A stretch of DNA of 64,000 nt from Xanthomonas hyacinthi (lineage in GTDB: Bacteria > Pseudomonadota > Gammaproteobacteria > Xanthomonadales > Xanthomonadaceae). Under the pieces are notes generated by a model, which was not told the origin of the DNA, made no database searches, and worked only from the letters and a program-made list of their open reading frames with translations. This document shows, piece after piece, positions 22,172 through 31,783 of the stretch. Location of the stretch: the NCBI RefSeq assembly GCF_009769165.1, contig NZ_CP043476.1, forward strand, positions 62,001 to 126,000. Direction: 5' to 3'. How positions within the stretch are numbered: position 1 is the stretch's first letter; every line of letters begins with the position of its first letter. The translations under genes were made by a program, and so were the position numbers.

Positions 22172-23073
22172 ACCAAACCGTCTCGCTGCGCGCGGCCGCG
22201 CTGATGCTGGCCAGCACGCTGTCGTTCGGGCTGATGGTGGTGGCGATCCGGCTGGCCTCCGCGCACCTGGCCACGGTGCAGATCGCCTTCTTCCGCAACC
22301 TGTTCGGCCTGCTGTTCCTGCTGCCAATGCTGCTGCGCCCCGGCCAGCCGCTGCCGCGTACCGCGCAGCTGCCGCGCTATCTGCTGCGCACCGCGATCGG
22401 CCTGGTGTCGATGCTGGCCGGATTCTGGGCGATCGGCCACCTGCCGCTGTCGCAGGCGATCGCGCTGTCCTATTCCACGCCGCTGTTCGTGGCCCTGGCC
22501 GCGGCGTTCTGGCTGGGCGAGAACGTGCGCCTGCGGCGCTGGATGGCGGTGCTGTGCGGCTTCGTCGGCGTGCTGATCATCCTGCGCCCCGGCGCGGCCA
22601 CGTTCAGCGCCGGCACCCTGGTCGCGCTGCTGGCGGCGGTGATGGGCGCGCTGGTGGCGATCCAGATCAAGCAACTGGCGCGGGTGGATGCGGCCAACAC
22701 CGTGGTGTTCTACACCTACGCGTTCTGGGTGCCGATGTCGCTGCTGCCGGCCTTGTTCGCCTGGACCTGGCCGCACGGCATCGACTGGCTGTGGCTGCTG
22801 GCCACCGGCCTGTTCGGCACCCTGGGACAACTGCTGTGGACGCGCGCGCTGCGCATCGGCGAAGTCTCGGCGCTGACCCCGATCAGCTTCATGCAGTTGC
22901 CGCTGGTGACCGTGTTCGGCTGGTGGCTGTTCGACGAGGCGCCCGACCGCTGGACCGCGCTCGGCGCGCTGATCATCCTCGGCGCCAACGCCTACATCGC
23001 CCACCGCGAGGCGCTGCTGGCGCGGCGCGCGGCCAGCGCAGCGGCCACCGCGGCGGCCACGCCGGGCCAGTGA
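22168..23073 (+). CDS. DMT-superfamily (EamA) membrane transporter
   Basis: 301 residues from GTG 22168, which overlaps the murB stop (GTGA). About ten hydrophobic segments in two EamA halves are visible; signature pieces are [35 protein letters not shown] and [17 protein letters not shown]. It is probably an inner-membrane metabolite exporter or importer; the substrate is unknown. It closes the pyrD-murB operon. Confidence 0.85.
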   Translation: MNQTVSLRAAALMLASTLSFGLMVVAIRLASAHLATVQIAFFRNLFGLLFLLPMLLRPGQPLPRTAQLPRYLLRTAIGLVSMLAGFWAIGHLPLSQAIALSYSTPLFVALAAAFWLGENVRLRRWMAVLCGFVGVLIILRPGAATFSAGTLVALLAAVMGALVAIQIKQLARVDAANTVVFYTYAFWVPMSLLPALFAWTWPHGIDWLWLLATGLFGTLGQLLWTRALRIGEVSALTPISFMQLPLVTVFGWWLFDEAPDRWTALGALIILGANAYIAHREALLARRAASAAATAAATPGQ

Positions 23074-23185
23074 GCGCGCCTGCCCGGCCATGCCGGCATG
23101 GCGCTCGCGCACCGCGCACGAACCGGCGACACTACGCGATCATCGACGCTCGCACCCGGCGAGCGGTCCAAGCGTGGAGGACGGC

Positions 23186-23875
23186 ATGAAGACCATCGGC
23201 CTGATCGGCGGCATGAGCTGGGAATCCACCCTGCCCTACTACCGGCACATCAACGAGACGGTCCGCGCGCAGCTGGGCGGGCTGCATTCGGCCAGGCTGC
23301 TGCTGTACAGCGTGGACTTCCACGCGATCGAGCAGCTGCAGCAGGCCGGCGACTGGGACGCGGCCGGCGCGGCGATGGCGGCCGCGGCGCGTGCGTTGCA
23401 GGCCGGCGGCGCCGATTTCCTGGTGCTGTGCACGAACACCATGCACCGCGTCGCCGACGCGATCGCCGCGGCGGTGCCGCTGCCGCTGCTGCATATCGCC
23501 GACGCCACCGCCGATGCGTTGCAGGCGGCCGGGGTGACCCGGGTCGGGCTGCTCGGCACCCGCTTCACGATGGAACAGGACTTCTACCGCGAGCGGCTGC
23601 AGCGGCGCGGCTTCCAGGTGCTGGTGCCGGATCCTCAGGAGCGCGAACAGGTGCACCGCATCATCTACGACGAACTGTGCCAGGGCGTGATCCGCGACGC
23701 CTCGCGGGCGCGCTACCGCGAGGTGATCGCGGCGCTGCAGGCGCGAGGCGCCGAGGCGGTGATCCTGGGCTGCACCGAGATCGCGCTGCTGGTCGGCGCC
23801 GCCGACGCGCAGCTGCCGCTGTTCGATACCGCCGCGCTGCATGCGCGCGCGGCGGCGCTGCACAGCCTGGCATAG
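23186..23875 (+). CDS. Aspartate/glutamate racemase family protein (broad-specificity amino-acid racemase type)
   Basis: 229 residues. MKTIGLIGGMSWESTLPYYR is the typical start. The two catalytic cysteines are in VLCTNTMHR and ILGCTEIALL, one in each half. It is a cofactor-independent racemase; family members act on aspartate, glutamate or other amino acids, and some E. coli relatives (YgeA) are broad. A strong GTGGAGG precedes the ATG. Its nearest neighbour on the same strand is 112 bases away, so it may have its own promoter. Confidence 0.88.
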   Translation: MKTIGLIGGMSWESTLPYYRHINETVRAQLGGLHSARLLLYSVDFHAIEQLQQAGDWDAAGAAMAAAARALQAGGADFLVLCTNTMHRVADAIAAAVPLPLLHIADATADALQAAGVTRVGLLGTRFTMEQDFYRERLQRRGFQVLVPDPQEREQVHRIIYDELCQGVIRDASRARYREVIAALQARGAEAVILGCTEIALLVGAADAQLPLFDTAALHARAAALHSLA

Positions 23876-23903
23876 CGCGCCGCGGCGCACTGGCGGCATG
23901 TGC

Positions 23904-23960
23904 GAGGGACTTCAGTCCCGACGAGGCCTCGCCGGTAATGGATCAGGACCGAAGTCCCTC
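23904..23960. repeat. GGGACTTCAG-type intergenic palindrome, copy 1
   Basis: GAGGGACTTCAGTCC at 23904 pairs with GGACCGAAGTCCCTC ending at 23960 (14 of 15 positions). It lies between two convergent genes and may end both transcripts. A related copy is at 33492-33551. Confidence 0.75.
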
Positions 23961-23979
23961 CCCCACCGCGTGAGCGAAC

Positions 23980-24702
23980 TCAACCGGCATCGGCCGCCGC
24001 AGGGCGCCGATGTCGCCAGCGCGGACGCCGTTCGCCGCGGAACATCAGCAGGTACAGCCCGAGCACCCAGACCAGCGCCGCGCACCAGCCGCCAAGGATG
24101 TCGGAGGGGTAATGCACGCCCAGGTAGATCCGCGACACGCCGACCAGCAGCGCGAATACGCTGGCCAGCAGCAGCACCGGCCAGCGCCAGCGGGTGCGCC
24201 AGGCCAGCGCGATCAGCACCGCGGCCAGGGTCATCGAGCCCATCGCGTGGCCGCTGGGGAAACTGAAGGTGTGCTCCGGCGCGATCGACTCCCACAGGCT
24301 GGGCCGGTCGCGCTGGAAGAACTGCTTGGCGCCCATGTTCAACAGCGCCGAGCCGACGAACGAGAACCCGGCGAACATGGCCTCGCGCCAGCGCCGCAGG
24401 CCCAGCAACAGCAGCACGATCAGCGTGTCCAGCGGGATCACCCCGTACTGGTAGCCGGCCTCGGTGACGACGCTGAAGAACCGGTCCCCGCCCGGCGAGG
24501 CCAGCGCGCGCATGCTCCACAGCAGCGGCTCGTCGAAGTAGACGTTCTCCAGTTCGTGGACCTCGTCGGCCAGCGCCGCGAATACGCCCAGCGGCAGCAA
24601 CACGCCGGCGAACAGCAGGCCGATGCGCCAGGCGTTGCGGCGCAACCAATGACGCACGCCGGCGGCGCGCTCGGCCGGGGTCTCACCCGGCGCGGCGGAC
24701 AT
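23980..24702 (-). CDS. PAP2-family membrane phosphatase
   Basis: 240 residues with about five membrane spans. The three PAP2 motifs are clear: KQFFQRDRP (K-x6-RP), FSFPSGH and [12 protein letters not shown], which supply the catalytic histidines. Members dephosphorylate undecaprenyl pyrophosphate or lipid phosphates on the periplasmic side of the inner membrane. It overlaps the end of ispG by 20 bases, so the two are probably co-transcribed. Confidence 0.9.
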   Translation of the reverse strand: MSAAPGETPAERAAGVRHWLRRNAWRIGLLFAGVLLPLGVFAALADEVHELENVYFDEPLLWSMRALASPGGDRFFSVVTEAGYQYGVIPLDTLIVLLLLGLRRWREAMFAGFSFVGSALLNMGAKQFFQRDRPSLWESIAPEHTFSFPSGHAMGSMTLAAVLIALAWRTRWRWPVLLLASVFALLVGVSRIYLGVHYPSDILGGWCAALVWVLGLYLLMFRGERRPRWRHRRPAAADAG

Positions 24703-25948
24703 ACTTGGTTTCGACGTACTGGTCGATCAGCGCGACGAACTCGTGGGCGATGTTCTCGCCACGCAGGGTGACGGTCTTTTCGCCATCGACGAACACCGGC
24801 GCCGACGGCGCCTCGCCGGTGCCTGGCAGCGAGATGCCGATGTTGGCATGGCGCGATTCGCCCGGGCCGTTGACCACGCAGCCCATCACCGCCAGGGTCA
24901 TGTTCTCGGCGCCGGGATGGCTCACCTTCCACTCCGGCATCTTCGCGCGGACGTGGTTCTGCACCACCTTGGCCAGTTCCTGGAAGAACTCGGAGGTGGT
25001 GCGGCCGCAGCCCGGGCAGGCGGTGACCAGCGGGGTGAAGGCGCGCTGGCCGGTGGTCTGCAGCAGTTCCTGGGCGACGATCACCTCCTGCGTGCGCGAC
25101 TGGCCCGGCTCGGGCGTCAGCGAGATGCGGATGGTGTCGCCGATGCCTTCCTGCATCAGCACCGCCAGCGCCGCGCTGGAGGCGACGATGCCCTTGCTGC
25201 CGATGCCGGCCTCGGTCAGGCCCAGGTGCAGCGCGAAATCCGAGCGCTGCGCCAGGTCGCGGTATACCGCGATCAATTCCTGCACGCCGCTGACCTTGCA
25301 GCTGAGCACGATGCGGTCGCGGCCCAGGCCCAGTTCCACCGCGCGCTCGGCCGAATCCAGCGCCGAGCGGATCAGCGCCTCGCGCAGCACGCGGCCGGCA
25401 TCCCACGGCGTCTCGCGGCGCGAATTCTCATCCATCAGCTGCGCCGCCAGGGCCTGGTCCAGCGAGCCCCAGTTGGCGCCGATGCGCACCGGCTTGTCGT
25501 ACTGCAGCGCGAACGCGATCAGCTGCGCGAACTGGGTGTCCTTCTTCTTGCCGAAGCCGACGTTGCCGGGGTTGATCCGGTACTTGGCCAGCGCCTGCGC
25601 ACAGGCCGGTTCGGCGGCCAGCAGCTGGTGTCCGTTGTAATGGAAGTCGCCGATCAGCGGCACCTCGATGCCCATCATCCGCAGCTTGTCGACGATACGC
25701 GGGATCGCCGCGGCCGACTCGGCGTTGTTGACGGTCAGCCGCACCAGCTCCGAACCGGCGCGCCACAACTCGGCGACCTGCTTGACCGAGGAGGCCACGT
25801 CGGCGGTGTCGGTGTTGGTCATCGACTGCACCACGATCGGCTTGCCGCCGCCCACGACGACACCTCCGACGCGGACCGGCTGGGTGGAACGGCGCGCCCA
25901 GGGCGCGGCGTCGGAGGGGGGGGTGGGTCGGCTGACGGCGTCGTACAT
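24683..25948 (-). CDS. ispG: 4-hydroxy-3-methylbut-2-en-1-yl diphosphate synthase IspG (GcpE)
   Basis: 421 residues. The iron-sulfur-cluster cysteines are in [14 protein letters not shown] and [12 protein letters not shown], the latter being the family signature; [14 protein letters not shown] and [14 protein letters not shown] are further conserved pieces. It catalyses the sixth step of the MEP isoprenoid pathway. The first 20 residues are variable and poly-Pro/Ala, as in other gamma-proteobacteria. Confidence 0.96.
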   Translation of the reverse strand: MYDAVSRPTPPSDAAPWARRSTQPVRVGGVVVGGGKPIVVQSMTNTDTADVASSVKQVAELWRAGSELVRLTVNNAESAAAIPRIVDKLRMMGIEVPLIGDFHYNGHQLLAAEPACAQALAKYRINPGNVGFGKKKDTQFAQLIAFALQYDKPVRIGANWGSLDQALAAQLMDENSRRETPWDAGRVLREALIRSALDSAERAVELGLGRDRIVLSCKVSGVQELIAVYRDLAQRSDFALHLGLTEAGIGSKGIVASSAALAVLMQEGIGDTIRISLTPEPGQSRTQEVIVAQELLQTTGQRAFTPLVTACPGCGRTTSEFFQELAKVVQNHVRAKMPEWKVSHPGAENMTLAVMGCVVNGPGESRHANIGISLPGTGEAPSAPVFVDGEKTVTLRGENIAHEFVALIDQYVETKYVRRAG

Positions 25949-26074
25949 GCGCGCATTTTAGCGTGTGCGGGCATCCGCGCCCCACCCCACGGCACTGCCG
26001 GGTTCAGCGGCGCGCCGGGCACTGCGACGGTTTGTCGCAGACAGCCGCGCGCGCCAGCGCATACGATGCGCGCC

Positions 26075-27298
26075 ATGAACTCCACCGACGCCTCGTTCCT
26101 GCGCACCCTGTGCAGCCTGCGCTGGCTGGCCACCGCCGGGCAGGCGGCGACGATCCTGGTCGCGACCTGGGCGATGCGCTTGCCATTGCCGCAGGCGCCG
26201 CTGTGGTCGGGCGTGGCCGCGCTGGCCCTGTTCAACCTGTATGCGCAGCTGCGCCTGCGCCATGCCGACTCCACGGCGCCGGCCACCGCCTTCGGCCACA
26301 TCCTGGTCGACGTGACCGTACTGACCTGGATGGTCGGCTGGAGCGGCGGCATCGGCAACGCCTTCGGCTCGCTGTTCCTGGTGCTGATCGCGCTGGCCGC
26401 GCTGGCCCTGCCGCTGCGCTGGGCGCTGGCGGTGGCGGTGGCCTGCGTGGCCGGCTACGCGGTCAGCGCGCTGTTCGGCCTGCCGCTGCCGCGCGGCCCG
26501 CACCAGGCCTTGGACCTGCAGCGCTGGGGCATGGCCGCCAACTTCCTGCTGTCGACCATCGTGGTGCTGGTGTTCTCCACCCGCCTGGCGCTGGCGCTGC
26601 GCGAACGCGAACGCGAGCTGGCGCTGCTGCGCGAGCGCTTCACCCGCAACGAGGGCATCGTCGCCCTGGCCACCCATGCCGCCTCGGTCGCGCACGAGCT
26701 GAACACGCCGCTGGCGACGATGACCCTGCTCACCGACGACATCGTCGAGCAGAGCGAACAGCCGGAACTGCGCGAGGACCTGGAAACCCTGCGCGAACTG
26801 CTGGTGCAGTGCCGCGAACGGGTGCTGGCGCTGGCCGCACCGGCGCAGCGCGCCGGCGGCGGCACGGTGGCGCTGGCGCACGTGCTGCACCAGTGGCAAC
26901 TGGTGCGCCCGACCGTGCAGCTGCGCCGCAACGACGACGCGCCGCTGCAGCTGCGCCTGGAGAGCGCGATCGGCCACCTGCTGCAGGTGCTGCTGAACAA
27001 CGCCGCCGATGCCGGCGAACGCGCCGGCCATCCGCAGGTGGACCTGAGCGTGCGGGTCACCGGCAGCGAACTGGTCGGCGAGGTCCGCGACTACGGCGGC
27101 GGCTTCGACGCCAACCAGGTCGCGCTGCCGGCGACCCTGTTCCGCAGCGGCAAGCCCGACAGCATGGGCGTGGGCCTGGCGCTGTCGCATGCCACCATCG
27201 AACGCCTGGGCGGCGAACTGTGGACCCAGCCGGCGCCGGACCATGGCGCGCGGGTCGGTTTCCGCCTGCCGCTGCTCGCCCTGGAGACGCCCGCATGA
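26075..27298 (+). CDS. RegB/PrrB/ActS-like redox-sensing sensor histidine kinase
   Basis: 407 residues (a second ATG at 26066 would add three). Six hydrophobic segments occupy about residues 15-180. GGIGNAF near residue 91 corresponds to the GGxxNPF quinone-binding motif of RegB, with Ala for Pro. The H-box is SVAHELNTPLATMT with phospho-accepting His near 207, and a Cys in VQCRERVLAL near 246 matches the redox-active Cys of RegB. N and G boxes (LLNNAADAG, DYGGGFD, MGVGLALSH) are intact. By family it senses the quinone pool or oxygen. It overlaps its partner regulator by 4 bases. Confidence 0.87.
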   Translation: MNSTDASFLRTLCSLRWLATAGQAATILVATWAMRLPLPQAPLWSGVAALALFNLYAQLRLRHADSTAPATAFGHILVDVTVLTWMVGWSGGIGNAFGSLFLVLIALAALALPLRWALAVAVACVAGYAVSALFGLPLPRGPHQALDLQRWGMAANFLLSTIVVLVFSTRLALALRERERELALLRERFTRNEGIVALATHAASVAHELNTPLATMTLLTDDIVEQSEQPELREDLETLRELLVQCRERVLALAAPAQRAGGGTVALAHVLHQWQLVRPTVQLRRNDDAPLQLRLESAIGHLLQVLLNNAADAGERAGHPQVDLSVRVTGSELVGEVRDYGGGFDANQVALPATLFRSGKPDSMGVGLALSHATIERLGGELWTQPAPDHGARVGFRLPLLALETPA

Positions 27299-27873
27299 GC
27301 ACCGATGCCCCGCTGGGCCTGCTGGTCGACGACGACCCGCTATACCTGCGCACCCTGCAACGCACCCTCGCCCGCCGCGGGCTGGAGACGCTGACCGCCG
27401 ACAGCGGCGCCGCGGCGCTGGCGCTGGCCACGGCGACGCCGCCGGACTACGCGTTGATCGACCTCAAGCTCGGCGACGAATCCGGCCTGGCCCTGATCCA
27501 GCCGCTGCGCGCGATCCGCGCCGACATGCGCATCCTGCTGGTCACCGGCTACGCCAGCATCGCCACCGCGGTGGAGGCGATCAAGCTCGGCGCCGACGAC
27601 TACCTGCCCAAGCCGGCCACGGTGCAGATGATCCTGCGCGCGTTGAGCCTGGAGGCGGAGAGTGCGGACGACGACGACGGCATCGAACTGCCGGACGCGA
27701 TGACCCCGCTGAGCCGACTGCAGTGGGAGCACATCCAGCAAGCCATGCACGAGACCGGCGGCAACGTCTCGGCGGCCGCGCGCCTGCTCGGCATGCACCG
27801 CCGCTCGCTGCAACGCAAGCTGGCCAAGCGCCCCAGTCCGCAGCCCGGCCCGCAGCGCAACCCGCCGCGCTGA
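27295..27873 (+). CDS. RegA/PrrA/ActR-like response regulator
   Basis: 192 residues. The receiver domain has the acidic pocket LLVDDDP and the phospho-acceptor Asp56 in YALIDLKLGD, with the Lys in DYLPKPAT. The C-terminal Fis-type helix-turn-helix reads GGNVSAAARLLGMHRRSLQRKLAKR, close to RegA (given here in pieces: GGNVSAAARLLG, then MHRRSLQRKLAKR). Its start overlaps the kinase stop (ATGA). It should control redox-responsive genes; targets are unknown. Confidence 0.88.
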   Translation: MSTDAPLGLLVDDDPLYLRTLQRTLARRGLETLTADSGAAALALATATPPDYALIDLKLGDESGLALIQPLRAIRADMRILLVTGYASIATAVEAIKLGADDYLPKPATVQMILRALSLEAESADDDDGIELPDAMTPLSRLQWEHIQQAMHETGGNVSAAARLLGMHRRSLQRKLAKRPSPQPGPQRNPPR

Positions 27874-28025
27874 GCGGGCTTGGGCGGCGCGTCGGACGCC
27901 GCGTCCGACGCCGCGATTGCATCGGCGTCCACATCGCCTTCACTTCCCCGACCTGAAGCTGTTCGCCTCGTGCGCATTTCGCCGCCAGCGGTTCAAGTCG
28001 TCTTGCCGCGCGCCGCTAACCTGGC

Positions 28026-29813
28026 ATGACGCCATCCTCTCCCCCGCCGCTGCCCGACGAACCGAAGAGGCTGGCCACCCTGCGCCAGCTGTGCCTGCTC
28101 GACACCCCGCCCGACCGCGCCTTCGACCTGATCACCCAGCTGGCCGCGCGCACCCTGCGCACGCCGATCGCGCTGGTTTCGCTGTTCGACGAGCAGCGCC
28201 AGTGGTTCAAGTCCCGGGTCGGCCTGGAGGCGGCGCAGACGCCGCGCAGCCAGGCCTTCTGCGCGCATGCGATCCACAGCCCCGAGCTGCTGGTGGTGGC
28301 CGATGCGCGGCAGGATCCGCGCTTTCGCGACAACCCGCTGGTCACCGGGCCGCCGTTCATCCGCTTCTACGCCGGCGCGCCGTTGCTGCTGGCTGACGGC
28401 ACCGGCCTGGGCACGCTGTGCGTGATCGACAGCGAACCGCGCAGCGAATTCGATGCGCCATCGCGGCAGACCCTGCAGCAACTGCGCGACCTGCTGCTGC
28501 TGCGGATCGAGACCCTGCGCAACACCGGCTTCGTCGATGCGCTGACTGGCCTGCCCAACCGCAGCCGCTTCAACGAAGACCTGACCATGTGGCTGTCGCT
28601 GCAGAGCGCGGACCAGCACGACACCGGCGTGGCAATCGACGTCTGCGGCAGCGAGTACTTCCGCGACATGGTCAAGGCCCTGGGCTGGGAATACGCCGAG
28701 GGCTACCTGCTGGCCACCCGCGACCGCCTGCTGCAAGCCCTGGACGGGCGACCGGCCTACCGCATCGACACCACCAGTTTCGCCTTCGTGGTGGAGGGCA
28801 ACGACCCGGCGCAGCTGGCGCAGCGCTGCGAGCGCGTGTGCAGCGCCTTCGCCGAGGCGATCGACCACCAGAGCATTCCGCACGCCGCGACGCCGTCGAT
28901 CGGCGCGGTGCGCCTGGACGGCGCGTTGAGCGCCAACCATACGCTGCGCTCGCTGACCACCGCGGTGGACATGGCGCGCCAGCGCGGCCTGCCATGGAGC
29001 CTGTACGAGCGCAGCCACGACGCCAGCCAGCGCAACGCGTTCCGCATCCTGGCCGCGTTGCCGGAGGCGCTGAGCGCACGCGAGCAGCTGAGCCTGCACT
29101 ACCAGCCGCGGGTCAGCCTGCGCAGCGGCGAATGCGTCGGCGTGGAGGCGCTGCTGCGCTGGCAGCATCCGCTGCTCGGCAGCGTCGCGCCCAACGAATT
29201 CATCCCGCTGGCGGAAAAGACCGCGCTGATGAGCCGGGTCACCGCCTGGGTGCTGCAGGCCGGCATCGCCCAGGCCGCGCTGTGGCAGCAGCAGGGGCGT
29301 CGCTTCAGCGTCTCGCTGAACGTGTCGGCGGTGGATCTGGAACAGGCCGACTTCATCGCCACGCTGCGCGAGCTGCTGGCGCGGCATGCGCTGGAACCGG
29401 GCCGCATCGAGATCGAGTTCACCGAAAGCGCGATGATCCGGCATCCGCAGCGCGTGGCCGAACAGCTGCAGGAGATCAGCGCGCTGGGGGTGAAGATCGC
29501 CATCGACGACTTCGGCAGCGGCTACAGCAACCTCAGCTACCTCAAGCGCATCCCCGCCAACGCGCTGAAGATCGACCAGTCCTTCATCCGCTCGCTGCCG
29601 GGCAGCCGCAAGGACTGCATGATCGTGCCGTCGATGATCCGGCTCGGCCACGATTTCGGCCAGCAGGTGGTGGCCGAAGGCATCGAGACCGAGGCGGCCT
29701 ACGCCATGCTGTGCGCGTGGGGCTGCGACGAGGGCCAGGGCTACTGGATCGCGCGGCCGATGCCGGCGGCGGCGCTGGACGCCTGGCTGGCCATGCCGTG
29801 GCGCCCACGCTGA
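28026..29813 (+). CDS. GAF - degenerate GGDEF - EAL protein, probable c-di-GMP phosphodiesterase
   Basis: 595 residues, no membrane segment. A GAF domain covers about 15-165 (IALVSLFDEQRQWFKSRVGL). A GGDEF-like domain starts at DALTGLPNRSRFNEDL, but the GGDEF signature itself is missing (IDTTSFAFVVEG in its place), so cyclase activity is unlikely. The EAL domain from about 353 keeps its metal and catalytic residues: VEALLRWQHP, NVSAVD, EFTESAM, AIDDFGSGYSNLSYLK, KIDQSFI, VAEGIE and QGYWIARPM. It probably degrades c-di-GMP in response to a ligand or GTP sensed by the N-terminal part. Confidence 0.88.
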   Translation: MTPSSPPPLPDEPKRLATLRQLCLLDTPPDRAFDLITQLAARTLRTPIALVSLFDEQRQWFKSRVGLEAAQTPRSQAFCAHAIHSPELLVVADARQDPRFRDNPLVTGPPFIRFYAGAPLLLADGTGLGTLCVIDSEPRSEFDAPSRQTLQQLRDLLLLRIETLRNTGFVDALTGLPNRSRFNEDLTMWLSLQSADQHDTGVAIDVCGSEYFRDMVKALGWEYAEGYLLATRDRLLQALDGRPAYRIDTTSFAFVVEGNDPAQLAQRCERVCSAFAEAIDHQSIPHAATPSIGAVRLDGALSANHTLRSLTTAVDMARQRGLPWSLYERSHDASQRNAFRILAALPEALSAREQLSLHYQPRVSLRSGECVGVEALLRWQHPLLGSVAPNEFIPLAEKTALMSRVTAWVLQAGIAQAALWQQQGRRFSVSLNVSAVDLEQADFIATLRELLARHALEPGRIEIEFTESAMIRHPQRVAEQLQEISALGVKIAIDDFGSGYSNLSYLKRIPANALKIDQSFIRSLPGSRKDCMIVPSMIRLGHDFGQQVVAEGIETEAAYAMLCAWGCDEGQGYWIARPMPAAALDAWLAMPWRPR

Positions 29814-29892
29814 CGCGCATAGCGCCCACCCGGCCCCGCTCCGTGCGACGGGATCGCCCACCACGCGCGGCGGCTGCCGCTAGCGGCCGTTC

Positions 29893-30024
29893 CCTTCTCC
29901 CCACGGGAGAAGGTGGCCCGCAGGGCCGGATGAGGGTACGGGCGCAGCCTCGTGCATCCCTACTCAGCCGAGACGCTTTCGCGCCGGACCCTCACCCCAA
30001 CCCCTCTCCCGAGGGGGAGAGGGG
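29893..30024. repeat. Composite intergenic repeat of two hairpins
   Basis: CCTTCTCCCCACGGGAGAAGG (one base over the perfect stem: CCTTCTCCC with GGGAGAAGG) at about 29893-29912 and CCCCTCTCCC with GGGGAGAGGGG at 30001-30024, separated by ACCCTCACCCCAACC-type sequence. This combination is common between genes in Xanthomonas genomes. It may serve as a terminator for the EAL gene. No protein gene is seen in 29814-30109. Confidence 0.7.
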
Positions 30025-30113
30025 CTAGGAGTCCGTCGGACTTGACCTGGCCGGGCTGCAAATCCGTCCGTGCGGGTTCCCGCCTCGACCAGCCAAGTCC
30101 GACAGACTCCTAG
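30025..30113. terminator. Long inverted repeat ending in the GH5 stop codon
   Basis: CTAGGAGTCCGTCGGACTTG (30025-30044) and CAAGTCCGACAGACTCCTAG (30094-30113) pair at 19 of 20 positions with a 49-base loop. The right arm contains the stop codon of the GH5 gene (30110-30112). It is likely to end transcription from one or both sides. Confidence 0.6.
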
Positions 30114-31240
30114 CCGGCGTCCAGCACCACACAGCTGCGCTGGTTTTCCCAGCCCCAGCCATCGCCGTCCGGATCGGACGCGACAGCGCTGCAACAGACC
30201 GGATAACCGTTGCTGCTGCCGCAGCCCAGAGCGGCGGCGGTGCTGGCGGTGGTCACGGCGGCGAACACCGATGCGCGCCGTGCGGTCATCAAGATGCCAT
30301 TGCTGCTCTCCAACAGAATCGTTCCCCAGCGGCTCAGGCGGTTACTGTTCCAGTCCAGGACGACATCCAGCGAGCGCGTACTGGCATCGTTGCCCGACCA
30401 CGACCAGCCCATATAGCCGATACCATAGGCCTGCGCGCGCGCCATGATCGCGCCTTCGTCGACCGCTGCGCCCTTGTGGTCGGCGGCAAACTCGCCGACC
30501 ACCAACGTCAGATTCTGGTCGCGAAAACGCCGCATGTAGGCATCCACCTTCGCGGCGGTGGAGAACACCTCGTACATGTGCACGCTGAACATCACGTTCT
30601 TGCGCGGATCCTTGGCAAGCAGCACCGCGGCGTTGTCGCGCATGTAGAACCGCCAGTCCTGGCCCCAGTTCGGCGCATCCACCATCAACGCGTTGGCGAG
30701 GCCGGCATTGCGCATCTTCTTGATCGCCGCGGCATGGCCATTGACCCATTCGCTGGGGGTAAACCGGTTGCCGAACGGTTCGTTGCCGATGTTGACGATG
30801 ACGTAATCTTCCTGGCCGATCAGCGCATTGCGGATGCTCACCCAGTAGTCGGCGGCATTGTTCAGCGAGGCGGCCGCGCCATCCTCGCCGTAGCCGGTGG
30901 TGTCGTGCACTTCCAGCACCGCGATCAGGCCTGCCCGCTTGCAGCGCGCGATGATATCGGCCACCTGCGACAACGGCGTGCGTTTCCAGCGCGCACCGGA
31001 ACTGAGCACCACACGCACGCTGTTGGCGCCTTCGCCGGCAATGGCGTCGATCGTGGCAAGGCTGCGGTCCGGATACCACGCATGCGGCAGGTTGACCCCG
31101 CGCAGCACCAGTGGCGTGCCGTTGCCTTCCTTGAGCTGCGCCCCTGAAACGTGGATTCCGGCGACCGCACTACCGGCGACAGCCATTCCCCCGGCACACA
31201 ACAACAGCATGGCGGCCAGCAGACGCCGTATGGACTTCAT
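30110..31240 (-). CDS. Secreted GH5-family glycoside hydrolase with CBM10-like C-terminus (beta-mannanase/endoglucanase type)
   Basis: 376 residues. The signal peptide is MKSIRRLLAAMLLLCAGG to about residue 28. The GH5 domain has the catalytic acid Glu in VNIGNEPFG (about residue 150) and the nucleophile Glu in VVGEFAADH (about 248), with RGVNLPHAWYPD near the start. The last 35 residues, CGSSNGYPVCCS followed by GDGWGWENQRSC, match the CBM10 cellulose-binding module. GGGGAG lies upstream of ATG 31240. It is probably exported and attacks plant cell-wall mannan or glucan. The nearby SSS transporter and GH3 enzyme fit sugar scavenging. Confidence 0.87.
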   Translation of the reverse strand: MKSIRRLLAAMLLLCAGGMAVAGSAVAGIHVSGAQLKEGNGTPLVLRGVNLPHAWYPDRSLATIDAIAGEGANSVRVVLSSGARWKRTPLSQVADIIARCKRAGLIAVLEVHDTTGYGEDGAAASLNNAADYWVSIRNALIGQEDYVIVNIGNEPFGNRFTPSEWVNGHAAAIKKMRNAGLANALMVDAPNWGQDWRFYMRDNAAVLLAKDPRKNVMFSVHMYEVFSTAAKVDAYMRRFRDQNLTLVVGEFAADHKGAAVDEGAIMARAQAYGIGYMGWSWSGNDASTRSLDVVLDWNSNRLSRWGTILLESSNGILMTARRASVFAAVTTASTAAALGCGSSNGYPVCCSAVASDPDGDGWGWENQRSCVVLDAG

Positions 31241-31783
31241 GACGCGTATCTCCCCGTTGGACGGCAGGTCCTCCCCAGGACCGAAGCAAAGCCAGACCGT
31301 CGTGCAACAAGGAACTGCATGGCGAAAAATCCACCAGCATGAACGACCTGCCCCCTGCGTGCGATGCAGGCAAGGAGCCTGCAAGGACGTCGAGTCCGAT
31401 TCTCACGAGCAATCGGCATCAATGGAGCGGTGTACGTCACGCTCTATGGATATTCCTGCCTATGCGCCTGGGCGCCGGCGCAATTCGCAATGAGCGTCAC
31501 GGTTTTCGGGCACTGCAGCCGGCGCTGGCAGCGAGAGCACACATCCTGTGGCCGCCATCGTCCGCGGCGCAGCCGCGCATTGCGCAAACTCGCCAGTGGT
31601 GCGACCTATTCGGGAACCGACGCCGGCAACGCTGCCGTGCGCTTGCGCGAACGCGGGCATGCCACGCCTGTCCTGCGCGCACGGCGGCAGCGTCCAGTCG
31701 CGGCGCACTGTCTGCCGATCGCGCGACGACCATCGTCCGGCACGCGCGCCATCGTCACTGTCGCGCGAGCCCCGCGCGCGGTC
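31241..31783. other. 543-base gap without a supported gene
   Basis: This stretch lies between the start of the GH5 gene and the end of the SSS transporter. Open frames on both strands are Arg/Ala-rich, lack good ribosome-binding sites and look like shadows of GC-rich non-coding DNA. It should hold the GH5 promoter near 31241-31350. No hairpin, repeat or RNA gene was recognised. Confidence 0.5.

Noticed and set aside
29814..30109. Antisense and plus-strand frames after the EAL gene
   Set aside because: They lie over hairpin repeats and have low-complexity Arg/Pro/Ser content without ribosome-binding sites.
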